64,000 bases of DNA from Pseudomonadota bacterium. GTDB lineage: Bacteria > Pseudomonadota > Alphaproteobacteria > Rhizobiales > Xanthobacteraceae. The stretch covers positions 106,728-170,727 of the forward strand of contig JAEWHP010000040.1 of NCBI GenBank assembly GCA_023387735.1, written 5' to 3'. A program made the translations under genes and the position numbers. Below, one piece after another: positions 53,401 to 62,714 of this stretch. The notes below the pieces were generated by a model that was not told the DNA's origin, made no database searches, and saw nothing but the letters and a program-made list of their open reading frames with translations. Every line of letters starts with the position of its first letter. Within the stretch, counting starts at the first letter, position 1.

Positions 53401-54732
53401 ATGCTTGGACGCCGCATGTACCCGGATTCAAATTCTTCTTCGCAGAAAATGTACGACCGTGCGCTGGCGAGCCTGCCCGGCGGCAACACCCGTACCACCG
53501 TGTTCATGAAACCCTATCCGATCTACGCCGCGCGCGGCGAGGGCTGCCGGGTGTGGGATCTCGACGGCAACGTCTACATCGACTGCATCAACAACTTTAC
53601 CGCGCAGATTCATGGCCACGCCCATCCCGCGCTGATCAAGGCGGCGACCGCGCAGCTTGCGCTGGGCTCGGCGTTCGGCCTGCCGACGGAATCCGAGATC
53701 GACCTCGCCGAACTGCTGGCTTCGCGGTTGCCCTCGGTCGATCAGCTGCGTTTCGCCAATTCCGGCACGGAAGCTGTCATGATGGCGCTGAAGGCGGCGC
53801 GTGCCCATACCGGCCGCCCCAAGATCGCCAAGTGCGAGGGCGCCTATCACGGCTCCTACGACTATGCCGAGGTGAGCCTCGATCCGACACCTGAAGCCTG
53901 GGGGCGCAACGCACCGGTATCGGTAGCCTATGCCAGGGGTACGCCGGAGAATGTACTGGCTGACGTCGTCACTATTCCGTTCAACGACAAGGAAGCGGCC
54001 GTTGGCCTGATCCGCGAGCACGGCCCCGAGCTCGCCTGCGTGCTGGTCGATCCCATGCCCAATCGCGCCGGCCTGGCGCCGGCCGACCAGGCCTATCTGG
54101 AGGCGCTGCGAAAGGTCACGCGCGAGGTCGGCGCGCTCCTGATCTTTGACGAGGTCATCACGTTCCGACTTGGTTTTCGTGGAGCGCAAGGCATCTGGAA
54201 CATCGATCCGGACCTCACCACGCTCGGCAAAATCATTGGCGGCGGCTTTCCGGTCGGCGCGATTGGCGGCCGCAAGGAAGTCATGGCGGTGTTCGATCCG
54301 CGCCCGGGCAAGCCGGCATTGCCGCATGGCGGCACGTTCTCCGCCAATCCGGTGACGATGCGCGCCGGCATCGCCGCGATGGAACTACTCGACGAAGCAG
54401 CCTTTGCGCGGCTCGATGCGATGGGCGAGACGGTTCGCGCTGGCATCGACAGCGCGTTTCGCCGCCACGGCGTGCCCGGTGGCACGGTGGGCCTGGGTTC
54501 GCTGCTAAAGATTCATTTCGCCGACAGGCCGATCCGCGACTATCGCTCGGCCTATCTGACCGAGGAAGAGGCGCGGCGCCAGACGGTATTCTCGCGCGCC
54601 CTGCTCAATCGCGGCGTGCTGGCTGCAGGCTATGGCCTGATGGCTTTGTCGACCCCGATGACGGATGCCGACCTCGATGCGATCGTTGACGCGGCGTCAG
54701 GCGCGCTCGCCGAAGTAGCAGGCACGCTTTGA
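53401..54732 (+). CDS. Class III aminotransferase, glutamate-1-semialdehyde aminomutase (HemL)-like
   Basis: The product has 443 residues from ATG 53401. ATG 53416 is an alternative, and neither has a strong ribosome site. Class III words are LPGGNTRTTVFM, GCRVWDLDGNVYIDCINNF, LRFANSGTEAVMMALKAARA, and LLIFDEVITFRLG with the PLP-stacking region. The PLP Lys is in TTLGKIIGGGFPVGA at residue 277. It resembles HemL-type aminomutases and relatives rather than the housekeeping enzyme, since the hydantoinase genes follow. It may transaminate the amine formed from a hydantoin or oxoproline. Confidence 0.9.
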   Translation: MLGRRMYPDSNSSSQKMYDRALASLPGGNTRTTVFMKPYPIYAARGEGCRVWDLDGNVYIDCINNFTAQIHGHAHPALIKAATAQLALGSAFGLPTESEIDLAELLASRLPSVDQLRFANSGTEAVMMALKAARAHTGRPKIAKCEGAYHGSYDYAEVSLDPTPEAWGRNAPVSVAYARGTPENVLADVVTIPFNDKEAAVGLIREHGPELACVLVDPMPNRAGLAPADQAYLEALRKVTREVGALLIFDEVITFRLGFRGAQGIWNIDPDLTTLGKIIGGGFPVGAIGGRKEVMAVFDPRPGKPALPHGGTFSANPVTMRAGIAAMELLDEAAFARLDAMGETVRAGIDSAFRRHGVPGGTVGLGSLLKIHFADRPIRDYRSAYLTEEEARRQTVFSRALLNRGVLAAGYGLMALSTPMTDADLDAIVDAASGALAEVAGTL

Positions 54733-54772
54733 GTTGCAGGCAGGAACAGTCGCACAACAAGAACGGGTAAGA

Positions 54773-56440
54773 ATGTCCGCCAAGATCGACCCCATCACGC
54801 GTTCCGTCGTCCAGCACCGGCTCAGTTCGATCGTGAAGGAGATGGGCGAGGCGATGCTTCGCACGTCCTATTCGCAGATCCTCAATTCCAGCCGCGATTT
54901 TTCGTTGGCGATTTGCGACACCGATGCGCGCCTGATCGCGCAGGCCGATCACCTCCCGGTTCACGTCGGCGCGTTGCCTTGGGCGACGATTGCCGTCGAG
55001 GAGCGGTTCAAGGACGTCAGGCCGGGCGATGTCATCCTGCTCAACGATCCCTATTTCGGCGGCAGCCATCTGCCCGATGTGACCGTGTTCGTGCCGGTCT
55101 TCGCCGGTGAAAAGCGTCTGCTCTGGACCATCGTGCGCGCGCATCAGAGCGATATCGGCGGCGGCACCCATGGCGCCTATAACCCCGCGGCCACCGAGAT
55201 CTGGCAGGAGGGGTTGCGCATCCCGCCGATCAAGCTCTACGAAGCCGGCAAGCTGCGCGACGACCTGCTCGACCTGCTGGCCCTCAACGTTCGCAATCCC
55301 AGGGAATTTCGTGGCGATCTCGCCGCGATGCTGGGCGCGGCCCATCTAGGCGAGCGCCGCGTATCGAAGCTGTTCAGCGAGTTTGGCGCGCCGGTCGTCG
55401 AAGCTGCGATCGGTGCGATCCTCGACGCGACCGAGCAGCAGGCCCGCGCGGTCGTTTCGACCTGGAAGGACGGCGTGTTTTACGGGGAAGCGTTTCTCGA
55501 CGATGACGGTCACGGCCGTACGGATCTTCGCATCGCCGCCAAGGTGACCAAGAAGGGCAGCGATGTCGAAATCGATCTGTCTGAAAGCGATCCGCAGTCG
55601 ACCAGTTTTGTGAACTCCTCGCACGCCAACATGCAGGCGGCGGTGGCGATGGCCTTTGCCTACCTGATCGATGCCGAGATCCCCAAGAACACCGGCGCGC
55701 TGCGCCCGCTGAAGGTGATCGCCAAGCAAGGCACGGTGGTGTGGGCGGATCCCGGCCGGCCGGTGACGCTGTGCACCAGCCATCCCTCGAATGAAATCGT
55801 CGAAGCGATCGTGAAGGCGCTGTCGGCTTCCTGCCCGGAGCGCGCGATGGCGGGCTGGAGCCGCAGATTTCGGATTGCGATCCAAGGCGAGGACCCGCGC
55901 ACCGGCAAGAATTTCATCTGGCACCTGTTTCAGGCGCGGCCCGGCGGCGGTGCGTCGTCGGGCGGCGACGGCTGGTCGTCGATCGGCGAGTGGCACTCGG
56001 TCGGTGGGCTCAAGTTCGGCAGTCTTGAAGTGGCCGAAGCGCGCTTCCCGCTGCATTTCCGCACCCATGAGTTCCGCCCCGGATCCGGCGGCGACGGCCA
56101 GCATCGCGGCGGTCTCGGCGTATCGCTCGATCTGGTGCTGGAGACCGAAAAGCCGGCGAAGGGCAACACCGCAGGCGATGGTGCACGCCACGGTCCCTGC
56201 GGCATGCTTGGCGGCGAGGACGGCAAGCCGCATCACTATCGGCTGCTGTCGGAAGGCCGCGAGCCGCGCGTGCTGCGCACCAAGGAAGTCGGCATCGAAC
56301 TGCGCCCCGGCGATTGTCTGGAGATTCGTTCCTCCGGCGGAGGCGGCTGGGGGCCACCTGTCAAGCGATCGCCGGAGGCGCGGCAGCGCGACCGCGAACA
56401 GGGCCTCGTCGAAGGCGTAACGGGGCAGGCTTCCTCATGA
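54773..56440 (+). CDS. Hydantoinase B / 5-oxoprolinase beta-type subunit
   Basis: This is a 555-residue HyuB-family protein from ATG 54773, with AACGGGTAAGA upstream. Family words are IVKEMGEAMLRTSYSQILNS, FSLAICDTDARLIAQADHLP, PGDVILLNDPYFGGSHLPD and FRGDLAAMLGAAHLGERR. Its end shares 4 bp with the hyuA-like start, and the two normally form one ATP-dependent enzyme that opens a lactam or hydantoin ring. Ring-opening of a hydantoin, oxoproline or an N-methylated relative is likely. Confidence 0.92.
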   Translation: MSAKIDPITRSVVQHRLSSIVKEMGEAMLRTSYSQILNSSRDFSLAICDTDARLIAQADHLPVHVGALPWATIAVEERFKDVRPGDVILLNDPYFGGSHLPDVTVFVPVFAGEKRLLWTIVRAHQSDIGGGTHGAYNPAATEIWQEGLRIPPIKLYEAGKLRDDLLDLLALNVRNPREFRGDLAAMLGAAHLGERRVSKLFSEFGAPVVEAAIGAILDATEQQARAVVSTWKDGVFYGEAFLDDDGHGRTDLRIAAKVTKKGSDVEIDLSESDPQSTSFVNSSHANMQAAVAMAFAYLIDAEIPKNTGALRPLKVIAKQGTVVWADPGRPVTLCTSHPSNEIVEAIVKALSASCPERAMAGWSRRFRIAIQGEDPRTGKNFIWHLFQARPGGGASSGGDGWSSIGEWHSVGGLKFGSLEVAEARFPLHFRTHEFRPGSGGDGQHRGGLGVSLDLVLETEKPAKGNTAGDGARHGPCGMLGGEDGKPHHYRLLSEGREPRVLRTKEVGIELRPGDCLEIRSSGGGGWGPPVKRSPEARQRDREQGLVEGVTGQASS

Positions 56441-58479
56441 CGTTCAGGATAGGCGTTGACGTCGGCGGCACTTACACCGATCTCGTGGCGACCGACGAGA
56501 GCGGGCGGACAGTATTCGCAAAATCGCCATCGACCCCGGCCGATCAATCGCTCGGCGTGATGACCGGCCTGGAAGAACTGGCGCGAAGGCTGAATGTCAC
56601 GCGCGCGGAAATGCTGGCGGCGACCGACCGGCTCGTTCACGGCACGACGGTTGCGACCAATGCGTTGCTGGAGCGCAAGGGCGCAAAGGTTGCGCTGATC
56701 ACCACCGAGGGGCACCGCGACGTCATCGAGATGCGCGAGGGCCTCAAGCCCGACCGTTACGACCTGCGCACGCCGCCGCCGGCACCGCTGGTGCCGCGCG
56801 ATCTGCGCTTCGGCGTTCGGGAGCGGCTTCGCGCCAACGGCGAGGTTTTGATTCCGTTGGATGCGAAATCGCTGGATGACGCGATTGCGCGCATCAGGCA
56901 ATCCGGCGCGACCTCGGTCGCAGTGTGCTTCCTGCATTCCTATCTCAATCCCGTGCACGAAATCGCCGCTGTCGAGCGGCTGAAGCAGGCGCTGCCCGAT
57001 ATCAGCATCTCCCGCTCCAGCGATGTGCTGCCGCAGATCAAGGAATATGAACGCGTCTCGACAACGATCGTGAACGCCTATGTCGAGCCTATCGTGCGGC
57101 GCTATCTGACCAATCTCGAAACCCGGCTGCTCGAGGCCGGGTTCAAGGGCAGCCTGTTTGTCGTGCTGTCGCATGGCGGCATGGCCCCCGTTGAGGAGGC
57201 CTCGCGGCTGGCCGCGGGCACCGTCTTGTCCGGCCCCGCGGGCGGCATGTCGGGCGGGCGGCGCTGCGCTGATCTGGTCGGAATTCCCGATCTGGTGCCG
57301 TTCGACATGGGCGGCACCTCCACCGATATCTCGCTGATCTCGGGCGGGCAGGCTTCGTTGTCCGCGGACGGCTCCCTGGCGGGCCAGCGCATCGCGCTGC
57401 GCAGCCTCGACATCGCGAGCATTGCGGCCGGTGGCGGCTCGATCGCCAGCGTCGATGCCAGCCGCACGCTGCGGGTCGGGCCGGAGAGCGCGGGTTCGGT
57501 GCCGGGCCCGGCCTGCTACGGCAATGGCGGGCAGGCTGCGACCGTCACCGACGCCAACGTCGTGCTCGGTTATCTTGATGCCGCGGCTTTCATGGGGGGC
57601 AAGCGCCCGCTCGATCGTGCGGCGTCGGAAGCCGCCGTGGATCGCATCGCCAAGGCGATGGATCTGTCCCGCGTGGAGGCCGCCGCCGGCATCTACCGCA
57701 TGATCAATTTGAACATGGCAGACGGCATCCGCCTGATGACGCTGCGTCGTGGCGTCGATCCGCGAAAGTTTTCGCTGTTGAGCTTTGGTGGCGCCGCGGG
57801 CCTCCACGCCGCCGAAGTCGCGCGCGAGCTCGAAATCAAGCGCATCATCGTGCCGACAGTGGCGTCCGTGCTGTCGGCCTGGGGCATGCTGACCAGCGAT
57901 CTGCGCTACGAAGTCAGCCGCACGCATTATGGCGCCGGGCCCATTTCGGCCGATGAGGTGCGCAAACTCTTCGCCGGGCTGGAGCAGCAGGCCGCCGGTC
58001 GCTTGCGCTCCTGGTTCAACGGCAAGGTTGCGATCGAGCGTTCCGCCGAGATGCGTTACGGCGAACAGATTTTTGAGATCGACGTCTCGCTCGACGGCCT
58101 CGACTGGGATGCGTTCGATCTGGTCGATCAAATCGAGGATCGCTTCCACATCAGGCACGAGGAATTGTACACCTACGCCTCGCGCGGCCAGGAAGTGGTG
58201 TTCGTCAACGCCCGCGTCGCGGCGGTAGGCGGAGTCTCGCGACTGGATTCCGAGACCAAGTCCGGCTCGACCTCGGGCAAGTGCGCGCCACGCAGCCAGC
58301 GGCAGGCATTCTTCGGTGGCTGGCGCGAAGTCCCGGTCTATGCGCTCGATGAACTGCAGTCCGGCCACACGCTGACGGGACCCGCGATCATCGAAGCCGA
58401 GACCACCACCGTGCTGATCGACACCGGCGACCGCGTCACGGTCAATGCGCTTGGTTGGCTGGATATCGAACTGCGGTGA
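56437..58479 (+). CDS. Hydantoinase A / 5-oxoprolinase alpha-type (ATP-binding) subunit
   Basis: The product has 680 residues from ATG 56437, overlapping the HyuB stop by 4 bp. The actin-like ATP-binding signature GVDVGGTYTDLVATDESG is at residue 6. Later words are HGTTVATNALLERKGAKVAL, DMGGTSTDISLISGG near residue 290 and LLSFGGAAGLHAAEVARELE near residue 448. It is the nucleotide-binding half of the HyuA-HyuB pair. The long opposite-strand frame across it is a shadow. A REP-like palindrome follows its stop by 6 bases. Confidence 0.92.
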   Translation: MTFRIGVDVGGTYTDLVATDESGRTVFAKSPSTPADQSLGVMTGLEELARRLNVTRAEMLAATDRLVHGTTVATNALLERKGAKVALITTEGHRDVIEMREGLKPDRYDLRTPPPAPLVPRDLRFGVRERLRANGEVLIPLDAKSLDDAIARIRQSGATSVAVCFLHSYLNPVHEIAAVERLKQALPDISISRSSDVLPQIKEYERVSTTIVNAYVEPIVRRYLTNLETRLLEAGFKGSLFVVLSHGGMAPVEEASRLAAGTVLSGPAGGMSGGRRCADLVGIPDLVPFDMGGTSTDISLISGGQASLSADGSLAGQRIALRSLDIASIAAGGGSIASVDASRTLRVGPESAGSVPGPACYGNGGQAATVTDANVVLGYLDAAAFMGGKRPLDRAASEAAVDRIAKAMDLSRVEAAAGIYRMINLNMADGIRLMTLRRGVDPRKFSLLSFGGAAGLHAAEVARELEIKRIIVPTVASVLSAWGMLTSDLRYEVSRTHYGAGPISADEVRKLFAGLEQQAAGRLRSWFNGKVAIERSAEMRYGEQIFEIDVSLDGLDWDAFDLVDQIEDRFHIRHEELYTYASRGQEVVFVNARVAAVGGVSRLDSETKSGSTSGKCAPRSQRQAFFGGWREVPVYALDELQSGHTLTGPAIIEAETTTVLIDTGDRVTVNALGWLDIELR

Positions 58480-58485
58480 CGGCTT

Positions 58486-58567
58486 CGTAGGGTGGGCAAA
58501 GCGAAGCGTGCCCACCATTACGACTCCGCTCTGAAGGGTGGGCACGCTACGCTTTGCCCACCCTACG
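58486..58567. repeat. 31-bp inverted repeat (REP-like palindrome), copy 2
   Basis: Arms 58486-58516 and 58537-58567 are reverse complements with one mismatch, separated by 20 bases. The core GGGTGGGCAAAGCG matches the copy at 6468-6550, which differs in a few bases. It sits between the HyuA stop and the convergent enolase-superfamily gene, so it may terminate both. Confidence 0.9.
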
Positions 58568-58589
58568 AAGGAAACGAATCGCGCCGCGC

Positions 58590-59804
58590 CTACTTCTTCT
58601 GTCCGTAGTTCAACAGTCCGCCATGGCTCTTCGGCGGATGTGCGCGCAGGCCTTCCTCGTTGGGTTCGGTGCCCCAGCCCGGACGATCGGGCATCACGAG
58701 ATGCCCGTCGACGATCTCGGGTACGTGGGTGAACAATTCGTGATCCCACGCCAGCCGGTCGATGTCGGTTTCCATGATGCGCAAATTCGGCACGGCGGCC
58801 GAGAAATGAGCGTTCTGCATGGTGCAGAGGTGGCCGTAGAAATTATGCGGCGCGACGTTGACCTCGAAATGCTCCGCGGCGGCGGCGATCTTCATCGATT
58901 GCCACACCCCGTTCCAGGGCGTGTCGATGATGGCGACGTCCATCGCCTGTTCGTTGAAATAGGGCAGGAATTCGCGCAGGCCCAGCAGCGTCTCGCAGGA
59001 GGAGATCGGGTGCGGGCTCTGGCGGCGGATGTAGCCCAGCGCCTGCGGGTTGAACGTGTCGATCTCCACCCAGAACATGTCCATGTCCTCGATGGCGCGG
59101 AGGATCTTCAGGTAGCCCTCAGTCTTGGCGTTGAAGTTGAGATCGAGCAGCAGGTCGACATCGGGGCCTGCGCCGTCGCGGATCGCTTCCAGGTGCATGC
59201 AGAGGTTTCGCAGCACCTTGCGGTCGACATTGATTTCGGGCTCGAACGGCGAGCCGAAGCCTGGCCGCCAGCCCTGCGGCTTGCCGTCGGTATAGACGAA
59301 GATGTTGGTCTTCATCGCCGTAAAACCCTTCTCGCGCACTTCTTTGCCGATGGATTTGACGCCATCGAGGCTGGTGATCGCCGGCTTGAACCAATCAGGG
59401 TGGTTGATGCGCCAGGTCGCGCAGTGCGACCAGTAGACGCGGATGCGGTCGCGGATCTTGCCGCCGAGCAGATCGTAGCAGGGCACGCCGAGCGCCTTGG
59501 CCTTGACGTCGAGCAGGGCGTTCTCGATGGCGCCGAGCGCCAGCGCCACCACGCCACCCGCGGCCGGCCGCGTTGCGGAAAACAGCTCGGCATAGATCCG
59601 CTCGTGCCGGTAAGCGTTCTTGCCGACCACTCGCGCCGCGAGCCGTTCGATCGCCGCGGTCACGCCGGGCGCGCCGAAGCCCTCGTCGTACTCGCTCCAG
59701 CCGACGATGCCGTCCTCGGTCGTGATCTTGACGAAGTGGTAATTTCGCCAGCCGGCGTCGCAGGCAAGGGTCTCGACGCTTCTGATCTGGGTGGCTTTTT
59801 TCAT
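58590..59804 (-). CDS. Enolase-superfamily enzyme (mandelate racemase/muconate-lactonising type)
   Basis: The 404-residue protein has the N-terminal capping domain (VKITTEDGIVGWSEYDEGFG) and the barrel with metal ligands near residues 220 (LLLDLNFN), 246 (FWVEIDTF) and 271 (SSCETLLG). The late APHNFYGHL brings a His as possible base. FTAMKTNIF supplies one Lys. It is a dehydratase or racemase of sugar acids or related compounds. It is encoded convergently to HyuA and 118 bases downstream of the amidohydrolase gene on the same strand. The substrate is unknown. Confidence 0.9.
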   Translation of the reverse strand: MKKATQIRSVETLACDAGWRNYHFVKITTEDGIVGWSEYDEGFGAPGVTAAIERLAARVVGKNAYRHERIYAELFSATRPAAGGVVALALGAIENALLDVKAKALGVPCYDLLGGKIRDRIRVYWSHCATWRINHPDWFKPAITSLDGVKSIGKEVREKGFTAMKTNIFVYTDGKPQGWRPGFGSPFEPEINVDRKVLRNLCMHLEAIRDGAGPDVDLLLDLNFNAKTEGYLKILRAIEDMDMFWVEIDTFNPQALGYIRRQSPHPISSCETLLGLREFLPYFNEQAMDVAIIDTPWNGVWQSMKIAAAAEHFEVNVAPHNFYGHLCTMQNAHFSAAVPNLRIMETDIDRLAWDHELFTHVPEIVDGHLVMPDRPGWGTEPNEEGLRAHPPKSHGGLLNYGQKK

Positions 59805-59922
59805 GATTTTCCTGCCCGGGGCTGGTTGTTGTGGTTGGCTGAGTACAACAACGCTTTTCGGAGCGGGTCAACCGCGCAGCAGCACATGGGGCAGGGCACA
59901 GCCTGCATGGTTTGGCGGCTGG

Positions 59923-61164
59923 CTAAACCCCCGGCGGAAACAGCACAGCCTTCTTCCGCTCGAACACCTGCCGCCCGTTCTTGAACCCCATCAGCATGTC
60001 CGGCAGTTCGGCAATCGCGTTGGTGCCGCTGTCGGTATCCAGGATGACCAGGTCCGCGGAGTTGCCGGGCGCGATGCCGTAATCCCGCAAATTCATGAGC
60101 CGCGCCGGCAGATCCGTGACGAGATCGAGGCAGGCTTCGAACTCGCTGATGCCGGCATGCGCGACGTTGGCGTAGAAATTCGCCATTCGCAGCAGCGAAG
60201 CATCGCCGAACGGCGTGAAGGGGTTGAGCACGTTGTTGGTGGCGACCGAACACAGAACGCCGTTCTCGACCAGCCGGTGCGCAGCCGTCAGCCCGCGCGG
60301 CGCGTTATGCGTGGCGTCGCGGCCCATCAGATAGAGGTCGGTCGCGGGCAGCACGGTCACGGCAACGCCGGATTTGGCAAGCCGCACTGTCGCCGCTTGC
60401 AGCCGGTCCGGCGGCAGCGCCGACAATTTGGTGGCGTGGCCGATGGCGACGCGGCCGTGGTAGTTGCGCCGCTCGGTCTGCCGGCAGACCTCTTCGAGGT
60501 GCCACCACGACGGGTCGAGGTCGAAGTCGAGATGCAGGTCGACATCGACATCGAATTCCTGCGCCAAGTCGAACAATTTCTGGATATGTGTGTTCGGATC
60601 GGTGTCCATGTAGGGACAGCCGCCGATCGCCTCGCCGCCATCGCGCAGCGCCGCGATCAGCAGTTCTTCAGCGCCGGGATCGTTGGTCAGGCCCTCCTGC
60701 GGAAACACGCAGATCGAGAGGTCAAGCGCCCAGGCATAATCGCGCTTCAACGCCTTGACCGCCTCGAAGCCGCGCAGCGCGATGCGCGGATCGATTTCGA
60801 CATGGGTGCGCATTCGCGTGGTGCCGTGCACGATCGCGCGCTCGATCACCTTGGCGCCGCGCGCGTAGACGTCTTCCACCGTGAAGTCGCGTTTCATCGC
60901 CGCAACCGCGGCAATGGCCTCGGCGACGCTGCCATGGTCGTGCCCGCAGCGGCCGAGCAGGCAGGCCTTGTCGAGATGGATGTGAGTATCGACGAAGCCG
61001 GGCAAAGCGAGCTTGCCGCCGACCTCGATCTCGGCCGCCTCGCAGGCGAGGCGGGGCTCGATCGCGACGATGCGCCCGCCGCTGACGCCGATATCGACCG
61101 TGGTTGCCGCGGACCGTGTCCTGACGTTGCGGAAGATCAGATCGAAGGCCGTTTTCGCGTTCAT
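59923..61164 (-). CDS. Cytosine-deaminase-like amidohydrolase
   Basis: The product has 413 residues from ATG 61164. A longer frame upstream has no good start. Amidohydrolase landmarks are LALPGFVDTHIHLDKACLLG (His-x-His near residue 66), TRMRTHVEIDPR, VDLHLDFDLDPSWWHLEE and GHATKLSALPPDRL, with a late Asp in SVATNNVLNPF. It resembles cytosine deaminase and ammelide-type hydrolases that act on N-heterocycles. It is divergent from the SnoaL-like gene across a region with two copies of the 27-bp motif shared with the GntR locus. Confidence 0.9.
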   Translation of the reverse strand: MNAKTAFDLIFRNVRTRSAATTVDIGVSGGRIVAIEPRLACEAAEIEVGGKLALPGFVDTHIHLDKACLLGRCGHDHGSVAEAIAAVAAMKRDFTVEDVYARGAKVIERAIVHGTTRMRTHVEIDPRIALRGFEAVKALKRDYAWALDLSICVFPQEGLTNDPGAEELLIAALRDGGEAIGGCPYMDTDPNTHIQKLFDLAQEFDVDVDLHLDFDLDPSWWHLEEVCRQTERRNYHGRVAIGHATKLSALPPDRLQAATVRLAKSGVAVTVLPATDLYLMGRDATHNAPRGLTAAHRLVENGVLCSVATNNVLNPFTPFGDASLLRMANFYANVAHAGISEFEACLDLVTDLPARLMNLRDYGIAPGNSADLVILDTDSGTNAIAELPDMLMGFKNGRQVFERKKAVLFPPGV

Positions 61165-61228
61165 GGGAACCGGGCAGCTTGGAACTGGCGCCGACCCTAG
61201 CGGAAGCGCGCGCATCGGGCAGCTCCAG

Positions 61229-61291
61229 ATTGTGTGCAGTTCGGGTGCTCAATTGTTCAAAATATGTGCATGCAGTTTGGTGGGCCGATTG
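61229..61291. promoter_or_regulatory. Two copies of a 27-bp motif in divergent promoter, candidate GntR sites
   Basis: Copies lie at 61229-61255 and 61265-61291, sharing TGCAGTT and ATTG ends. Each matches the copy at 62723-62749 at 20 of 27 positions by hand count. They lie between the amidohydrolase (leftward) and SnoaL-like (rightward) genes. The GntR protein at 61892 is the obvious candidate binder. Confidence 0.6.
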
Positions 61292-61318
61292 TAGTATTGC
61301 GCATCAGGAGAAATCGCC

Positions 61319-61738
61319 ATGTCCGTTGCCGCCAAAGCCGATCTCAAGGGAATGTCCGATGCCGAGGTGGTCGAGGCCTACCTCACCGCTTCCATGATTC
61401 CGGATCCCGACGCGGCCGCGGCCTACATGAAACCGGGAACGATCATCACCTTCACCGGCGGGCGCGAGTTCGATCATCCCCGCGGTCCGACCGGTTTCAA
61501 CGCGAAGCGCTATCGCTGGGTCAAGAAGAAGATGGACCGTTTCGATGTCTGCCCGGGCGCGGACGAGACCGTCGTCTACAGCATCGGCACGCTCTACGGC
61601 GAATGGATCGACGGCACGCCGTTCGAAGGCAATCGCTACGTCGACCGCTTCGTGGTGAGGGGCGGGCAGATCGTGAAGATGGACGTCTGGAACGACAGCG
61701 CAGAGCGCATTCTGGTGCAGCGGGGGATCGAGGCGTGA
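61319..61738 (+). CDS. SnoaL/NTF2-like protein
   Basis: The 139-residue product starts at ATG 61319, with AGGAGAAATCGCC upstream. Fold words are MSDAEVVEAYLTASMIPDPD, MKPGTIITFTGGREF, and FVVRGGQIVKMDVWND. Some NTF2-like proteins are isomerases or accessory subunits. Its divergent partner is an amidohydrolase, and the motif pair upstream suggests shared control by GntR. No catalytic residue can be named with confidence. Confidence 0.82.
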   Translation: MSVAAKADLKGMSDAEVVEAYLTASMIPDPDAAAAYMKPGTIITFTGGREFDHPRGPTGFNAKRYRWVKKKMDRFDVCPGADETVVYSIGTLYGEWIDGTPFEGNRYVDRFVVRGGQIVKMDVWNDSAERILVQRGIEA

Positions 61739-61745
61739 GGCTTCT

Positions 61746-61889
61746 TACCTCGCCCCGCTTGCGGGGAGAGGTCGGATTGCACGGAGTGCAATCCGGGTGA
61801 GGGGGTATGAATCTCTCGACAACTCTCGCCGTGGGGATGGAGCCCCTCACCCCAACCCTCTCCCCGCAAGCGCGGGGCGAGGGAGGAAG
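61746..61889. repeat. Large inverted-repeat element built of GC hairpins
   Basis: CCTCGCCCCGCTTGCGGGGA and its partner TCTCCCCGCAAGCGCGGGGC, about 120 bases away, are arms of one larger inverted repeat, with CCGGGTGAGGGGG and CCCCTCACCCC as inner arms. The family also includes the hairpin at 11505. It separates the SnoaL-like gene from the GntR gene end. Confidence 0.85.
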
Positions 61890-61891
61890 AA

Positions 61892-62650
61892 CTACCGCCC
61901 CCGCACCACCTTCGGCATCTTCACCACCCGGCCGCCATCACCTTCCTCGGCATAAGGCGCCAGAATATCCAGCAGATCGCGGCCGCGCTGAGGGGCGGGA
62001 GCTACCAGGGCGCGGCTGGCCACCGAATCCAGGTGGCTGTGCATCAGGCCCATCACCTTGCTCTCGTCGCCCTTGACCAGCGCCGCGATGATCGCGCGAT
62101 GCTCGTTGATCGCGCATTCGGATGAGTGCGGCCGGCTGTACAGGGATAATGTGAGGCAGCAGCGATAGGCGACCTCGCTGACATAACGCACCAGGATCGG
62201 GCTGTTCGTCATGTTGGCAAGCAGGATGTGAAACTCGGTCGCGAGCCGTATCGACACCGCGTCCGAGCCGTCGCGCGCGCGATCCTCGGCATCGACATGC
62301 GCGTTCAGCTCGGCGATCTGGCTCTTCGTCAGCTTGCCGGCGAGCTGGCGCACCACGAGCCGTTCGAGCTCGATCCTGATGTCGAAGGCATCGCGCGCCT
62401 CCTGCCAGCTCGGCGTCGCCACCACGGCAATCCGGTTGCGGCGGAGTTCGACGAGACCTTCCGCAGCCAATTGGCCCAGCGCATGCCGCGCGATGGTGCG
62501 GCTGACGCCGAACCTTTCGCCAAGTGAATCTTCAGGCAGTTTCGCGCCAGGCGCCAGCGCCTGCTCGATGATGGCGCGGCGAAGCGCGCGGCAGATCACG
62601 CCGACCTTGTCTGATGATTCCGGGCTCTTGCTGGCGGAGCGAGGCGCCAT
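61892..62650 (-). CDS. GntR-family regulator, FCD (FadR-like) subfamily
   Basis: The product has 252 residues from ATG 62650, with AGGA 10-13 bases before it. TTG 62656 is less likely. The winged helix is read from LRRAIIEQALAPGAKLPEDS and RFGVSRTIARHALGQLAAEG. The C-terminal FCD effector domain holds DIRIELERLVVRQLAG, ATEFHILLANMTNSPIL and NEHRAIIAALVKGDE with the His pattern for metal or acid binding. It is divergent from the TauB-like ATPase gene. Regulators of this type often sense the acid substrate of the adjacent transporter. Confidence 0.92.
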   Translation of the reverse strand: MAPRSASKSPESSDKVGVICRALRRAIIEQALAPGAKLPEDSLGERFGVSRTIARHALGQLAAEGLVELRRNRIAVVATPSWQEARDAFDIRIELERLVVRQLAGKLTKSQIAELNAHVDAEDRARDGSDAVSIRLATEFHILLANMTNSPILVRYVSEVAYRCCLTLSLYSRPHSSECAINEHRAIIAALVKGDESKVMGLMHSHLDSVASRALVAPAPQRGRDLLDILAPYAEEGDGGRVVKMPKVVRGR

Positions 62651-62714
62651 CGGCAAATCCTAAGGAGACACGTGCATCGATGTCGCTCTCTTATCACGAC
62701 TGTCCAGCAATACA

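Noticed and set aside
56236..58749. 837-codon leftward frame
   Set aside because: It is antisense to the HyuA gene; the low-complexity Arg/Asp/Gly-rich translation is typical of shadow frames in GC-rich DNA.
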